DNA of 64,000 nucleotides from Arthrospiribacter ruber (GTDB lineage Bacteria > Bacteroidota > Bacteroidia > Cytophagales > Cyclobacteriaceae): NCBI RefSeq assembly GCF_019343195.1, contig NZ_RPHB01000006.1, positions 62,001-126,000 of the forward strand. The letters run 5' to 3'. This document shows positions 42,923 through 52,085 of the stretch, one piece after another. The position numbers were made by a program, and so were the translations under genes. The first letter of the stretch is position 1. Each line of letters opens with the position of its first letter. The notes beneath the pieces were generated by a model. That model was not told the origin of the DNA. It was given only the letters and a program-made list of their open reading frames with translations, and searched no databases.

Positions 42923-43842
42923 AATAAGAAGAAAATATATGCCACATAAAGAATCACCAATACGCCACCTTCTACCCTACTGATAATATTACGCGTTCTC
43001 AGAATAGGGAACAGTAATAAAGTAAATCCAATCATCCAGAGAAAATCAAACTTTAAAAATGAATCACTGACTCCAATAGGACTGATCATAGAAGTTATTC
43101 CTATAATTGCCAGCACATTCATGATATTGCTTCCCAAAATATTCCCTATAGCGATATCCGTCTTTTTCTTCCATGCAGCAATGATAGAAGTGACGAGTTC
43201 AGGCAAACTCGTTCCAATAGCAATTACCGTAACCCCAATCACTCTTTGACTGATGCCGAATTTCTCTGAAATTTTGACTGCACTATCCACAAACATATCA
43301 GAACCAAAATACAAACCGGCAATGCCTAAAATCAACAATCCAATCGCCTTAATTATAAACTTGCGCTTCTTAGACTCTTCTTTAGTCCCTTCAGCTTCAA
43401 TTCTTTCTATTTTCTTGAAAAAATAAAAATTAAGACCTATCAGAAATACAAAAAGAACCAGGCCTTCTACCCTGGAAAGTATACCATTGAATGCCAAAAA
43501 ATAAAATACCAATGAGGTCAATAAAGTAAAAAAATAATCCAGTTTTAGGACTGATTTATGAATGACAATCGGATACATGACTGCGCTAATACCAAGAACT
43601 AGTGAAATATTGGAAATATTGCTTCCAATCACATTCCCAAGGGCAATATCACTACTTCCTTTTAAAGCTGCATTGATACTCACCAAAAGCTCAGGGGCAG
43701 AAGTTCCAAAAGCGACTATGGTCAAACCAATCAAGCCAGGACTAAGACCCATAGAAGACGCAATATCGGAAGCTCCGTCTACCAAAAGTTTTCCCCCCAG
43801 CAACAAAATAATTAAGCCCAATACTAGAAGGACATATTCCAT
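42919..43842 (-). CDS. Calcium/sodium antiporter (CaCA family, YrbG type)
   Basis: A 307-residue cation exchanger with two inverted repeats. The alpha-1 motif is GTSAPELLVSINAAL near 47-61 and the alpha-2 motif GTSLPELVTSIIAAW near 210-224, each with the ion-binding Glu. Ten hydrophobic segments are present. It probably exchanges Na+ for Ca2+ and could use the sodium gradient made by Nqr. Confidence 0.92.
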   Translation of the reverse strand: MEYVLLVLGLIILLLGGKLLVDGASDIASSMGLSPGLIGLTIVAFGTSAPELLVSINAALKGSSDIALGNVIGSNISNISLVLGISAVMYPIVIHKSVLKLDYFFTLLTSLVFYFLAFNGILSRVEGLVLFVFLIGLNFYFFKKIERIEAEGTKEESKKRKFIIKAIGLLILGIAGLYFGSDMFVDSAVKISEKFGISQRVIGVTVIAIGTSLPELVTSIIAAWKKKTDIAIGNILGSNIMNVLAIIGITSMISPIGVSDSFLKFDFLWMIGFTLLLFPILRTRNIISRVEGGVLVILYVAYIFFLL

Positions 43843-43846
43843 TTAA

Positions 43847-44488
43847 CTACAGTTTTGGGCCAAAAGCAAGATCTCCGGCATCTCCCAGACCGGGTACTAT
43901 GTATGATTTATTATTGAGTTCTCTATCAATAGCGCCAACCCAGATTTTCAGGGGAACTTCAATATGTTTTGAAATATATTCCAATCCTTCGGGGGCTGCG
44001 ATTACACCTGCAATATGTACCACTTTGGGGGTCCCTATCTTAAGCAAATTAGAGACTGTTTTTACTATTGACTTTCCGGTCGCCAGCATCGGATCAATTA
44101 ATATAACTTCTCTATCTGTAACATCCGGTGTGGCCTGATAAGAAAAATCAATTTCTATTTTATCCCCATTTTCTTGCCTAAATGCGCCGACAAACCCACA
44201 GTCAGCTTTATCAAAAACATTTAAAAAACCTTGAAAAAAAGGCATAGAAGCCCTCAATACACAAATTAATAGTGGCTGTTCATCCAAAAATTTTCCTTTT
44301 GTTCTTTCAATAGGAGTCTGAATATCCATTTCGGAAAAAGACAGCTCCTTAGATATTTCATAAGATAGGATTTCCCCGATCCTTTGAAGATTCAACCTAA
44401 ACTTGGCTCTATCTCCTTGGATTGTGACATCTCTTAATTCGCTCAAATACTGATGCGCTATATTATTATTGTCAGCTAATACAAACAT
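43847..44488 (-). CDS. upp: Uracil phosphoribosyltransferase
   Basis: A 213-residue pyrimidine salvage enzyme, converting uracil and PRPP to UMP. The PRPP motif is VILIDPMLATGKSIVKTV near 128-145, and the uracil-binding region is NKSYIVPGLGDAGDLAFG near the C-terminus. The antiporter gene follows 4 nt after its stop, suggesting cotranscription. Confidence 0.94.
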   Translation of the reverse strand: MFVLADNNNIAHQYLSELRDVTIQGDRAKFRLNLQRIGEILSYEISKELSFSEMDIQTPIERTKGKFLDEQPLLICVLRASMPFFQGFLNVFDKADCGFVGAFRQENGDKIEIDFSYQATPDVTDREVILIDPMLATGKSIVKTVSNLLKIGTPKVVHIAGVIAAPEGLEYISKHIEVPLKIWVGAIDRELNNKSYIVPGLGDAGDLAFGPKL

Positions 44489-44563
44489 ACTCTTCCGTCT
44501 TTTGAGAACTACTTTGGTAATTTTCCCATCTTCTTAAATAAAGGTAAAGGTAGGGAAAGGACA

Positions 44564-44595
44564 CAAAAAAAGCCTAACCAAAATGGCTAGGCTTT
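44564..44595 (-). terminator. Terminator after the OmpA family gene
   Basis: A stem AAAGCCTA/TAGGCTTT extended by CCA/TGG with a 3-nt loop and one mismatch is followed by seven T on the minus strand, 21 nt past the stop. Confidence 0.85.
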
Positions 44596-44616
44596 CATAT
44601 ATTTTAATTTTCTTAA

Positions 44617-45939
44617 TTATTTCACTTCGAAGCTAGTTCTTCTAGCAAGTTGTCTTGCTTCAGCAGATCTCTTATCTACACTGGTATCTTCACCGAAACC
44701 TTTGTAAGAAAGTCTTCCACTATCGATCCCAGCTGCGATCAATAGATCGTAAACTGACTTAGCTCTTCTTTCGGACAGCTTCATGTTGTAGTCTTCAGGA
44801 CCAATTTCGTCAGCATAACCTTTGATTTCAAGATTAACACCTGGATTTCTCTTCAAGAAATTTGCTACATAGTTCACAGAAGAGGAAGAATAACCAAGTG
44901 GCTTAGAGCTGTCGAATGCGAAATAAACATTCACATAACCATCATTGATTGCTTGCTTGAAGAAATCAACTTCTTCAACTTCTTCAACTGGACATCCGTC
45001 ATTAGAAGCAGGTCCAGGTACGAAAGGACACTTATCTAAGTGATCAGGTATACCGTCACCATCAGAATCCAAGGTTCTTCCGTGAGAATCTACTCTTGCA
45101 CCTGCAGGCGTATTAGGTTCCTTATCAAGATAATCAGGAACTCCGTCACCATCAGAATCCTTTAACATGTCCTTAATTTCACCAACTTGTTGAGCCAGTT
45201 CTTCTTTAGTTGCATACTTATCCGCAGCAATGTACCAGTCAGCATGCTGACTCTTGCTTCCAAGATAGATATTCAAGCCGATAGTACCAGTCCACCAAGT
45301 ACCATTGGCTCCAAAGAAACCATTGTTAGTCGCAGCAGGCACATTAGGATTGGTAGCTGTACCAGGCATTGTGCTAGGTAGGATCCAAGAGTCTCCGTCA
45401 AAAGTGACGGTTTGACGACCATTTAATATGGTACTGATATCCCCTACTAAGGCAACTCTTTCAGACAATTTTACTTGGCCAGTTAAACCAGCAATAATAT
45501 TGTAAACATTATCATTAAAATCGTTGATAGCATTTTCCTGAGGTCTCACTTGTCCTATACCACCGCCAAGGTGTCCAAGTAAGCTGACTCTTCTTGAAAA
45601 TGTCTCCCAATTCATAATTCTACCCAGATTGGCTACACCTTGAAGGTTGATTCTGTGATAGTTTGTAGAAAAGGACGGACTGTTGCCGCTTGCCTCACTG
45701 AATGAGCCGAAACCAAAATCTAGTTTCGCACCAAATTTCTCATTGAACATATATCTCACCCCAAGGTCAGCATGTCCAATATTCAAGGTTGGAGACAAGA
45801 AACCTGGAGTTAACGGAGCCATTGGTTTATTGAATCCACCACCAAATTCGACAGACCATCTGTTGTAGTCGTCATCTTGGGCGTTGACTCCGAAAGCCAA
45901 AGCACCAGCCATGATTGTTGATAGTAGTAATTTTTTCAT
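44617..45939 (-). CDS. OmpA family protein with thrombospondin type 3 repeats
   Basis: A 440-residue outer-membrane protein. A signal peptide (1-20, ending GVNA) leads to a beta-barrel domain (25-230). Calcium-binding repeats follow: DSDGDGVPDYLDKEP and DSDGDGIPDHLDKCP near 264-308. The C-terminal OmpA domain (320-440) binds peptidoglycan: VYFAFDSSKPLGYSS, then LEIKGYADEIGPEDYNMKLSERRAKSVYDLL. It probably is a major surface protein. The promoter has both Bacteroidota elements. Confidence 0.95.
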   Translation of the reverse strand: MKKLLLSTIMAGALAFGVNAQDDDYNRWSVEFGGGFNKPMAPLTPGFLSPTLNIGHADLGVRYMFNEKFGAKLDFGFGSFSEASGNSPSFSTNYHRINLQGVANLGRIMNWETFSRRVSLLGHLGGGIGQVRPQENAINDFNDNVYNIIAGLTGQVKLSERVALVGDISTILNGRQTVTFDGDSWILPSTMPGTATNPNVPAATNNGFFGANGTWWTGTIGLNIYLGSKSQHADWYIAADKYATKEELAQQVGEIKDMLKDSDGDGVPDYLDKEPNTPAGARVDSHGRTLDSDGDGIPDHLDKCPFVPGPASNDGCPVEEVEEVDFFKQAINDGYVNVYFAFDSSKPLGYSSSSVNYVANFLKRNPGVNLEIKGYADEIGPEDYNMKLSERRAKSVYDLLIAAGIDSGRLSYKGFGEDTSVDKRSAEARQLARRTSFEVK

Positions 45940-45986
45940 AATAAAAAGTTCTTTTTCAAATTTTGAGTGTTTAATTGATTTGACTG

Positions 45987-46016
45987 CAAATTTATAAACT
46001 TTTAACTTATCACAAA
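45987..46016 (-). promoter_or_regulatory. Promoter of the OmpA family gene (-33 TTTG, -7 TAAATTTG)
   Basis: On the minus strand TTTG (46013-46016) is separated by 18 nt from TAAATTTG (45987-45994), 48 nt before the start. This is the best match to the Bacteroidota promoter in the window. Confidence 0.7.
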
Positions 46017-46106
46017 TGTATATTAATATTTTAAAACTTTAAACTTTCTGAAAAATCTTTTCCATTTTCCAGCTTGAATACTATAAATTTAAACACCGCA
46101 TAAATT

Positions 46107-47024
46107 ATGCCATTAATCAATGTTTTAAGTGATCTTTTAGAAATCCAGAGCACGTCAGGCGATGAGTCTTCAATGCGGGAATTCCTGCTCAATTACATCA
46201 ACCAACGAAAGGATAGTTGGAATGTTTGCCCTGAAATCCACTTTGGCACACAACTACATGACTGTCTGCTACTTAAATTTGGAAACCCGCGGGGAGCTGT
46301 CTTTGCACACATGGACACTATAGGCTTTATGAGCAGGTACCAAAACCAACTTATTCCAATAGGTGGGCCAGAGGTTGAAAACGGGACATACTTGATAGGA
46401 GAAGATAAGTTTGGCCCAATACGTTGTAGGGTCTTTGAGGAAGATGGGAATTTATTCCACGATTTCGGCAGAAAAATCACTCCCGGCACTCGTTTGTCCT
46501 TTGAACAAAATGTTAAAATCAGTGAAAATTTTATTCAGGCGGCTTATCTGGATAACCGGTTAGGTATCTATAATGCTTTGAATTTGTGTGAAAACCTGGA
46601 AGATGGATGGGTTGTCTTTTCTACTTTTGAAGAGCATGGAGGAGGCAGTGTACCTGCTATTTTAGAATTCATCCAAAAGACCTCCCCCATTCACTTTGCC
46701 CTGATTTCTGATATTACATGGATCACAGACGGAGTTCTGCATGATGAAGGTGTGGTTGTTTCAATTAGGGACAAGCATATTCCCCGCAAAAAATTTCTGG
46801 ATAAAATAATTGACCTGGCAGCCGAGAGCAACATACCTTACCAGCTTGAAATAGAAAGCTCTGGTAGCAGCGATGGTAGGGAGGTACAGTTCTCCCCATA
46901 CTTTATAGATTGGTGTTTTATTGGGGCACCTGAAGACAATGTGCATAGTCCAAAAGAGAAAGTTTCACTCTCGGATTTGGATGCAATGTTGAAAATGTAC
47001 GTCTATCTGATGGCCCGTCTATAA
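46107..47024 (+). CDS. M42 family metallopeptidase
   Basis: A 305-residue zinc aminopeptidase of the tetrahedral TET/glutamyl aminopeptidase type. Metal ligands lie in FAHMDTIGF, AAYLDNRLGIY and STFEEHGG, in which the Glu pair is catalytic, with SDITW and a later APEDNVHSPKE that supplies the last His. The sequence is slightly short of the usual 340-360. It trims peptides in the cytosol. It is monocistronic. Confidence 0.85.
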   Translation: MPLINVLSDLLEIQSTSGDESSMREFLLNYINQRKDSWNVCPEIHFGTQLHDCLLLKFGNPRGAVFAHMDTIGFMSRYQNQLIPIGGPEVENGTYLIGEDKFGPIRCRVFEEDGNLFHDFGRKITPGTRLSFEQNVKISENFIQAAYLDNRLGIYNALNLCENLEDGWVVFSTFEEHGGGSVPAILEFIQKTSPIHFALISDITWITDGVLHDEGVVVSIRDKHIPRKKFLDKIIDLAAESNIPYQLEIESSGSSDGREVQFSPYFIDWCFIGAPEDNVHSPKEKVSLSDLDAMLKMYVYLMARL

Positions 47025-47064
47025 GTATTAGCAGATTTTAGGCGGTCACAGAAATCATTTTTTA

Positions 47065-47072
47065 TATATTTG
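47065..47072 (+). promoter_or_regulatory. Putative -7 promoter element of hpt
   Basis: TATATTTG matches TAnnTTTG, 34 nt before the hpt ATG and 5 nt before the hairpin at 47078. Confidence 0.5.
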
Positions 47073-47077
47073 TACTT

Positions 47078-47098
47078 GCTCCCTTGAGGAGCTTTTTT
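47078..47098 (+). terminator. Short hairpin with T-run in the M42-hpt gap
   Basis: GCTCC-CTTGA-GGAGC is followed by TTTTTT. It could terminate the peptidase transcript, but its position just after an hpt -7 element also places it at the hpt transcript's 5' end. Confidence 0.55.
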
Positions 47099-47106
47099 AT
47101 TTGGAA

Positions 47107-47640
47107 ATGATAGAGATCAAAAACAAAAAGTTTATTCCGTTTCTCGACTCCGCTAATTTAAAAGACAAAATCGAGGAAATGGGCAGAAAAATCTCACAGG
47201 ATTTTGAAGGTAAAACTCCGGTACTAGTCGGTGTACTAAATGGAGCTTTCATGTTTCTTTCTGATCTGTGTAAAGAAATTTCTATCCCAATGGAGGTGTG
47301 TTTTGTCAAAATATCTTCCTATCAAGGTCAACATTCCACTGGCAAAGTCAGGGAACTTATCGGCCTTGATGTCGATATAGAAGGAAGGGAAATAATTATA
47401 GTAGAAGATATTGTGGATACAGGGCTCAGTATGTCACACTTACTTAAAATGCTGAAAGAGAAAAATCCTTCCGGAATAGCTATCGCCACTTTATTACACA
47501 AACCAGAAGCCTTGCAAAAAGACATAAAAATGGATTATATTGGATTTAACATCCCCAATAAATTTGTAGTCGGGTACGGTTTGGACTATGATGGAGTCGG
47601 AAGGAATATCCGGGAAATTTATCAATTAAATACAGACTAA
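47107..47640 (+). CDS. hpt: Hypoxanthine phosphoribosyltransferase
   Basis: A 177-residue purine salvage enzyme that makes IMP/GMP from hypoxanthine/guanine and PRPP. The start is MIEIKNK at 47107 rather than the TTG at 47101. The PRPP motif IIIVEDIVDTGLSM near 97-110 and the purine-binding KFVVGYGLDYDGVGRN near 155-170 are clear. It is 16 nt before adk, so purine salvage and nucleotide kinase genes are cotranscribed. Confidence 0.94.
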   Translation: MIEIKNKKFIPFLDSANLKDKIEEMGRKISQDFEGKTPVLVGVLNGAFMFLSDLCKEISIPMEVCFVKISSYQGQHSTGKVRELIGLDVDIEGREIIIVEDIVDTGLSMSHLLKMLKEKNPSGIAIATLLHKPEALQKDIKMDYIGFNIPNKFVVGYGLDYDGVGRNIREIYQLNTD

Positions 47641-47656
47641 ATCAAAAACGTATAAA

Positions 47657-48229
47657 ATGCTGAACATCGTTTTATTTGGCCCTCCTGGAGCAGGAAAGGG
47701 AACTCAAAGTGAAAAGATCATTCAAAAATACAATTTAACCCATTTATCCACCGGAGATCTTTTTAGAAAACATCTTGGAGAAGGGACAGAATTAGGTCTT
47801 CTGGCTAGAAAATACATGGATGAGGGAAGGCTGGTTCCTGACGAAGTAGTTATAGGAATGGTGGGAGAAAAGATCCGATCCACTTCAGAGACCAGTGGAT
47901 TTATTTTTGATGGTTTCCCAAGGACCGTGGCGCAAGCCCAAGCTTTGGACCACCTCATGGAACAACACAGCATGAGTATCTCTGGTATGATTGCGCTTGA
48001 AGTCGATGAAGATATCCTCAAAGAAAGGATAAGGGAAAGAGGGAAAACCTCAGGAAGAGTCGATGATCAGGATGAAAACAAAATCAAAACCAGAATTGAA
48101 GTTTACCTAAAAGAAACGCTTCCAGTAGCCGAGTACTATAAAGCGCAGGGAAAACTCAAAAAAATCAACGGAGTAGGAACGATTGACGGGATCTTCTCTG
48201 ATATCTCGGAAGTTATCGACAAGTACTAG
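47657..48229 (+). CDS. adk: Adenylate kinase
   Basis: A 190-residue enzyme for AMP + ATP to 2 ADP. It has the P-loop GPPGAGKGTQS near 7-17, the AMP-binding HLSTGDLFR near 30-38, DGFPRTVAQAQ near 82-92 and RGKTSGRVDDQ near 128-138. This is the short type without the zinc LID domain, usual in Bacteroidota. It follows hpt by 16 nt. Confidence 0.96.
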   Translation: MLNIVLFGPPGAGKGTQSEKIIQKYNLTHLSTGDLFRKHLGEGTELGLLARKYMDEGRLVPDEVVIGMVGEKIRSTSETSGFIFDGFPRTVAQAQALDHLMEQHSMSISGMIALEVDEDILKERIRERGKTSGRVDDQDENKIKTRIEVYLKETLPVAEYYKAQGKLKKINGVGTIDGIFSDISEVIDKY

Positions 48230-48243
48230 TCGAAGAATTTCCC

Positions 48244-48251
48244 TACCTTTG
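48244..48251 (+). promoter_or_regulatory. Putative -7 promoter element of obgE
   Basis: TACCTTTG is a perfect match to TAnnTTTG, in the adk-obgE gap, 62 nt before the obgE start. Confidence 0.55.
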
Positions 48252-48313
48252 CAGAAAATTATTTTTGGCTAAGCAGTAAAGCTTAGCCATTTTTATTAGA
48301 AAACTTAAAAGTA

Positions 48314-49309
48314 GTGGCAGATTCCAACTTTATCGATTACGTTAAATTCTGTTCCCGTTCAGGAGCAGGAGGTGCAGGTTCCGTCCATTTCAGGAGAGAA
48401 AAGCACGTACCAAAAGGCGGCCCGGATGGAGGAGATGGCGGTCGTGGAGGTCATATTATTTTGAGAGGAAATGCCCAACACTGGACACTATTGCACCTGA
48501 AATATAAAAAGCATGTCATCGCCGAAGATGGAAAAGGTGGAGAAGGAGGAAGAAGAAAAGGCAGAGATGGCGCGGACATCATTCTGGAAGTGCCTCTTGG
48601 CACTGTAGCAAAAGATGCTGAAACCAAAGAAACCCGCTTCGAGATCACAGAAGACGGCCAAGAAGTCATTCTTACTTCAGGTGGAAGAGGCGGTTTGGGA
48701 AATGACCATTTCAAGACATCCACCAATCAGGCTCCCCATTATGCACAGCCCGGAGAGCCCGGCATAGAAGAATGGATCATTTTAGAACTTAAGCTTCTGG
48801 CAGACGTGGGGCTGGTCGGTTTCCCAAATGCAGGAAAATCAACATTACTTTCAAGTATCTCTGCCGCAAAGCCCGAGATTGGTGATTACCCTTTTACTAC
48901 CCTAGTGCCAAATCTAGGAGTGATTCCTTACAGGGATGACAGGTCATTTGTAATGGCTGACATTCCTGGTATTATCGAAGGGGCTTCCGAAGGAAAAGGT
49001 CTTGGATTAAGATTTTTGAGACATATAGAACGTAATTCTATACTTCTATTCCTCATACCAGCAGATGCGGATAGCATCTCAGATCAATACAAGATCCTCC
49101 TCAAAGAACTTAAAAAATACAACCCTGAGTTATTGGATAAAAAAAGGCTGCTAGCCATTTCTAAAGCCGACATGCTTGACGACGAGCTTATGGAGCAGAT
49201 GAAGTCGGACATTCCCAAAGAATTGCCCACAATTTTCATCTCTTCAGTATCCCAGTACAACCTGGACAAACTTAAAGATATGCTTTGGCAGGCAATTACT
49301 GCCGAGTAA
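48314..49309 (+). CDS. obgE: GTPase ObgE/CgtA
   Basis: A 331-residue ribosome-associated GTPase. The glycine-rich Obg domain (2-160) has the [15 protein letters not shown] and [10 protein letters not shown] pattern; the G domain has [12 protein letters not shown] near 167-178, [16 protein letters not shown] near 214-229 and SKAD near 284-287. The C-terminal OCT domain of some species is absent, normal here. Translation starts at a GTG (48314). Confidence 0.95.
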   Translation: MADSNFIDYVKFCSRSGAGGAGSVHFRREKHVPKGGPDGGDGGRGGHIILRGNAQHWTLLHLKYKKHVIAEDGKGGEGGRRKGRDGADIILEVPLGTVAKDAETKETRFEITEDGQEVILTSGGRGGLGNDHFKTSTNQAPHYAQPGEPGIEEWIILELKLLADVGLVGFPNAGKSTLLSSISAAKPEIGDYPFTTLVPNLGVIPYRDDRSFVMADIPGIIEGASEGKGLGLRFLRHIERNSILLFLIPADADSISDQYKILLKELKKYNPELLDKKRLLAISKADMLDDELMEQMKSDIPKELPTIFISSVSQYNLDKLKDMLWQAITAE

Positions 49310-49384
49310 ATGTCAGTTTGTCAGTAATATGGGTATGGCAAATAAATTGATAAAATTGGATTGAAGATAAAAATATCGAATAAG

Positions 49385-49963
49385 ATGCAGGAAAAAGAAA
49401 CGATCAAAGAGGAGCAGTTAACTGCAAATGAGAACGAAACCAAGCAAGAAGAGGGATCAGAAAATTCAGAAAACAACCAATCCGATGTAGATGGGAATCA
49501 GAGTGAAATTTCCCTTGAAGAAAAACTACAACAGGAAGTGCAGGAACTGAAAGATAAATACCTCAGGCTATACTCTGAGTTCGACAATTATAGAAGGAGG
49601 ACTTCAAAGGAGAAACTTGATCTAATCAAAACGGCTTCTGAAGACCTTGTCAAAGAAATCCTGCCGGTAATAGACGATTTTGAAAGAGCTTTCAAAGCCA
49701 GTGAGCAGGAAGAAGACACCCAAAAAGTAAGAGAGGGAAATCAGCTCGTTTTCCAAAAACTTCTGAAAGTTCTGGAATCCAAAGGAGTGAAGTCAATGGA
49801 TGACCTGATTGGAAATACATTTGATCCAGAGACTCAAGAAGCCATTACTCAGATCCCTGCTCCTAGCGAGGACTTGAAGGGTAAGGTAATAGATGTGGTG
49901 GAAAAAGGCTATACCCTTGGCGATAAAGTGGTAAGGTATGCCAAAGTAGTAACAGGAGCATAA
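49385..49963 (+). CDS. grpE: GrpE nucleotide exchange factor
   Basis: A 192-residue cochaperone that releases ADP from DnaK. It starts at MQEKETIK (49385); the TTG at 49361 would add eight residues. An acidic, Glu/Asn-rich N-terminus leads to the long coiled coil (LEEKLQQEVQELKDKYLRLY) and the C-terminal beta domain with GNTFDPETQEAITQIPAP and VVEKGYTLGDKVVRYAKVVT. It precedes dnaJ by 9 nt. Confidence 0.94.
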   Translation: MQEKETIKEEQLTANENETKQEEGSENSENNQSDVDGNQSEISLEEKLQQEVQELKDKYLRLYSEFDNYRRRTSKEKLDLIKTASEDLVKEILPVIDDFERAFKASEQEEDTQKVREGNQLVFQKLLKVLESKGVKSMDDLIGNTFDPETQEAITQIPAPSEDLKGKVIDVVEKGYTLGDKVVRYAKVVTGA

Positions 49964-49972
49964 TCAACAGTC

Positions 49973-51079
49973 ATGGCAAAAAGAGATTATTACGAAATAT
50001 TAGGAATAACCAAAAGTGCAAGTCCTGAGGAAATTAAAAAAGCCTACAGAAAACTTGCCATCAAGTACCACCCTGATAAAAATCCGGACAATCCTGAAGC
50101 AGAAGATAAATTCAAAGAAGCTGCTGAAGCATACGAAGTACTGAGCAATCCGGATAAAAAGCAAAGGTACGACCAGTTTGGTCATCAAGGCCTCGGAGGC
50201 AATGGTGGATACGGTGGTGGCGGTATGAATATGGACGACATATTCTCGCAGTTTGGTGATATTTTTGGAGGAAGCGGCTTTGAGTCTTTCTTTGGAGGGG
50301 GACGTGGAGGCAGAAGAACTAAAAAAGGCACCAACCTCCGTGTCAAGCTTAAGCTGAACTTAAAGGAAATCGCTAACGGTGTAGAGAAAAAAATCAAAGT
50401 CAAAAGACAGGTTCTCGCTGATGGCGTAACGTTCAAAACCTGTAGTACCTGTCAGGGTAGCGGACAGGTTAAAAAAGTCGTCAACACCATGTTGGGCCAG
50501 ATGGTATCTGCCAGCACTTGCCCGAGCTGTGGAGGAAACGGTCAGATTGTAGATAAAAAGCCCGCAGAAGCCGATCCCAGGGGGCTTATCATCAAAGAAG
50601 AAGTTATATCCATCAACATCCCCGGCGGCGTTGCTGACGGCATGCAACTGAGTATGTCAGGTAAAGGAAATGAAACCGCTGGAGGTATTCCTGGAGACTT
50701 ACTGATTGTAATTGAGGAAATTGAGGATGACACCTTGCAAAGAGATGGCAACAATGTGGTTTTCGACCTTTATGTCAGCTTCATCGATGCCGCCCTCGGA
50801 GCATCATTGGAGGTCCCTACCATAGATGGTAAAGTCAAAATCAAACTGGAACCCGGAACACAAAGTGGAAAGATCCTTAGGCTGAAGGGCAAAGGAATCA
50901 AAGACATCAACGGATACCACAGAGGAGATCAGTTGATACATGTAAACGTATGGACTCCAAAGCAGCTTAATAAAGAAGAAAAAGCCGCACTGGAAAACCT
51001 AAGAAACTCTGAGAATTTCAGACCAGACCCTGGCACCTCAGAAAAAAGCTTCTTCGACAAAATGAAAGAATTCTTCTAA
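49973..51079 (+). CDS. dnaJ: Chaperone DnaJ with a reduced zinc finger
   Basis: A 368-residue Hsp40 that loads clients onto DnaK. The J domain (1-70) has the HPD motif near 33-35; a glycine/phenylalanine-rich linker covers 71-118. The cysteine-rich region has only two CxxCxGxG-type repeats (TCSTCQGSG and TCPSCGGNG) instead of the usual four, leaving one zinc site. The C-terminal peptide-binding domain is complete ([36 protein letters not shown]). grpE lies directly upstream; dnaK is not in the window. Confidence 0.95.
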   Translation: MAKRDYYEILGITKSASPEEIKKAYRKLAIKYHPDKNPDNPEAEDKFKEAAEAYEVLSNPDKKQRYDQFGHQGLGGNGGYGGGGMNMDDIFSQFGDIFGGSGFESFFGGGRGGRRTKKGTNLRVKLKLNLKEIANGVEKKIKVKRQVLADGVTFKTCSTCQGSGQVKKVVNTMLGQMVSASTCPSCGGNGQIVDKKPAEADPRGLIIKEEVISINIPGGVADGMQLSMSGKGNETAGGIPGDLLIVIEEIEDDTLQRDGNNVVFDLYVSFIDAALGASLEVPTIDGKVKIKLEPGTQSGKILRLKGKGIKDINGYHRGDQLIHVNVWTPKQLNKEEKAALENLRNSENFRPDPGTSEKSFFDKMKEFF

Positions 51080-51086
51080 TTGAACC

Positions 51087-51115
51087 AAGCCGGATAAAAA
51101 TCCGGCTTTTTTTTT
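51087..51115 (+). terminator. Terminator of the grpE-dnaJ operon
   Basis: A stem AAGCCGGAT/ATCCGGCTT with an A-rich loop is followed by a run of T, 7 nt after the dnaJ stop. Confidence 0.93.
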
Positions 51116-51157
51116 ACCTTTAGGAACCTTTTATGCTAAGCGCCGTAGTTTATCCGT

Positions 51158-52045
51158 ATGTTGAATAAAGTATGCTTAATAATTTGCCTAGTATTTGGAG
51201 TTAGGCTTGAAAGCAATTCCCAGATTATTAAGGAGTTTAAAGTCGATGAAAAACACGGGTTTAATCTTATCCAACTCGACTTCAATGTTTATAAAGGAAT
51301 ATCAGAGATCCAAAGAAAACAAGGTGACAACCCTCTTCTTATTCACTGTGACCTTTCTAAGGTAAATATCCTTCCTACATTTTTTCACGAAAATGTCAAT
51401 GGAGTATTGACAACCGCCCTTACTCATCGCAATGTGGAGTCAGAAAATCTAGGCAAAAGCCTTTCATACAAGCTCTTCTCCAATTCCAATGATGACTTTG
51501 ACCACAAGTGGAATGTTGGACTCAACTCAAACTATCTATTCAACCTCAATTTCAATTTTGGGATAGGAAAAGCGAATTTTGACTTTTCCCATCTCCCTAT
51601 TTCCAACTGCAAAGTAAATTCCACAAGTGCAGACATCAATTTGAATTACAGTAAAAAAATGGCCAATTCGGTCAAAATGGACACCTTAATGGTCAAAATC
51701 AATATGGGCAATCTTGAGGCAAGACATCTTAATTTTACAAATGCCAAACAAATGTTTTTTGAAGCCAACTATGGAACCCTGAACCTCTCTTTTTCAGATA
51801 AGATGCCGGAGGCTTGCCATATTTTTGCTACTGTTGGTGCAGGGAAAGTAGACTTGATACTTCCGGATGAATCCCAGCCTTTTATCCTCAAAATCAAATC
51901 CACAGCCATGTGCCGCACCAATGTACCCAAGTCACTTAAAGATATAGGCAACAAAACTTATGTCAGTAAATCATACCGCGAAGACGCCGAAAATCTGATG
52001 TCATTTGTGATAGATGTTTCTGTAGGTTCAGTCAACATCAGGTAA
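51158..52045 (+). CDS. Exported protein of unknown function, DUF4097-like beta-helix
   Basis: A 295-residue protein with a signal peptide (1-22). The C-terminal half consists of short repeating beta strands with periodic small polar turns (GIGKANFDFSHLPISNCKV, MGNLEARHLNFTNAK, YGTLNLSFSDKM, GAGKVDLILPDES, VGSVNIR), as in DUF4097 toast-rack adhesin domains. The sequence is otherwise unassigned. It sits 40 nt before the ABC exporter gene and may share a transcript. Confidence 0.6.
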   Translation: MLNKVCLIICLVFGVRLESNSQIIKEFKVDEKHGFNLIQLDFNVYKGISEIQRKQGDNPLLIHCDLSKVNILPTFFHENVNGVLTTALTHRNVESENLGKSLSYKLFSNSNDDFDHKWNVGLNSNYLFNLNFNFGIGKANFDFSHLPISNCKVNSTSADINLNYSKKMANSVKMDTLMVKINMGNLEARHLNFTNAKQMFFEANYGTLNLSFSDKMPEACHIFATVGAGKVDLILPDESQPFILKIKSTAMCRTNVPKSLKDIGNKTYVSKSYREDAENLMSFVIDVSVGSVNIR

Positions 52046-52085
52046 AATCCAGCAGTTTTGCTTATTTTTAGAAAAACTCAATCCT

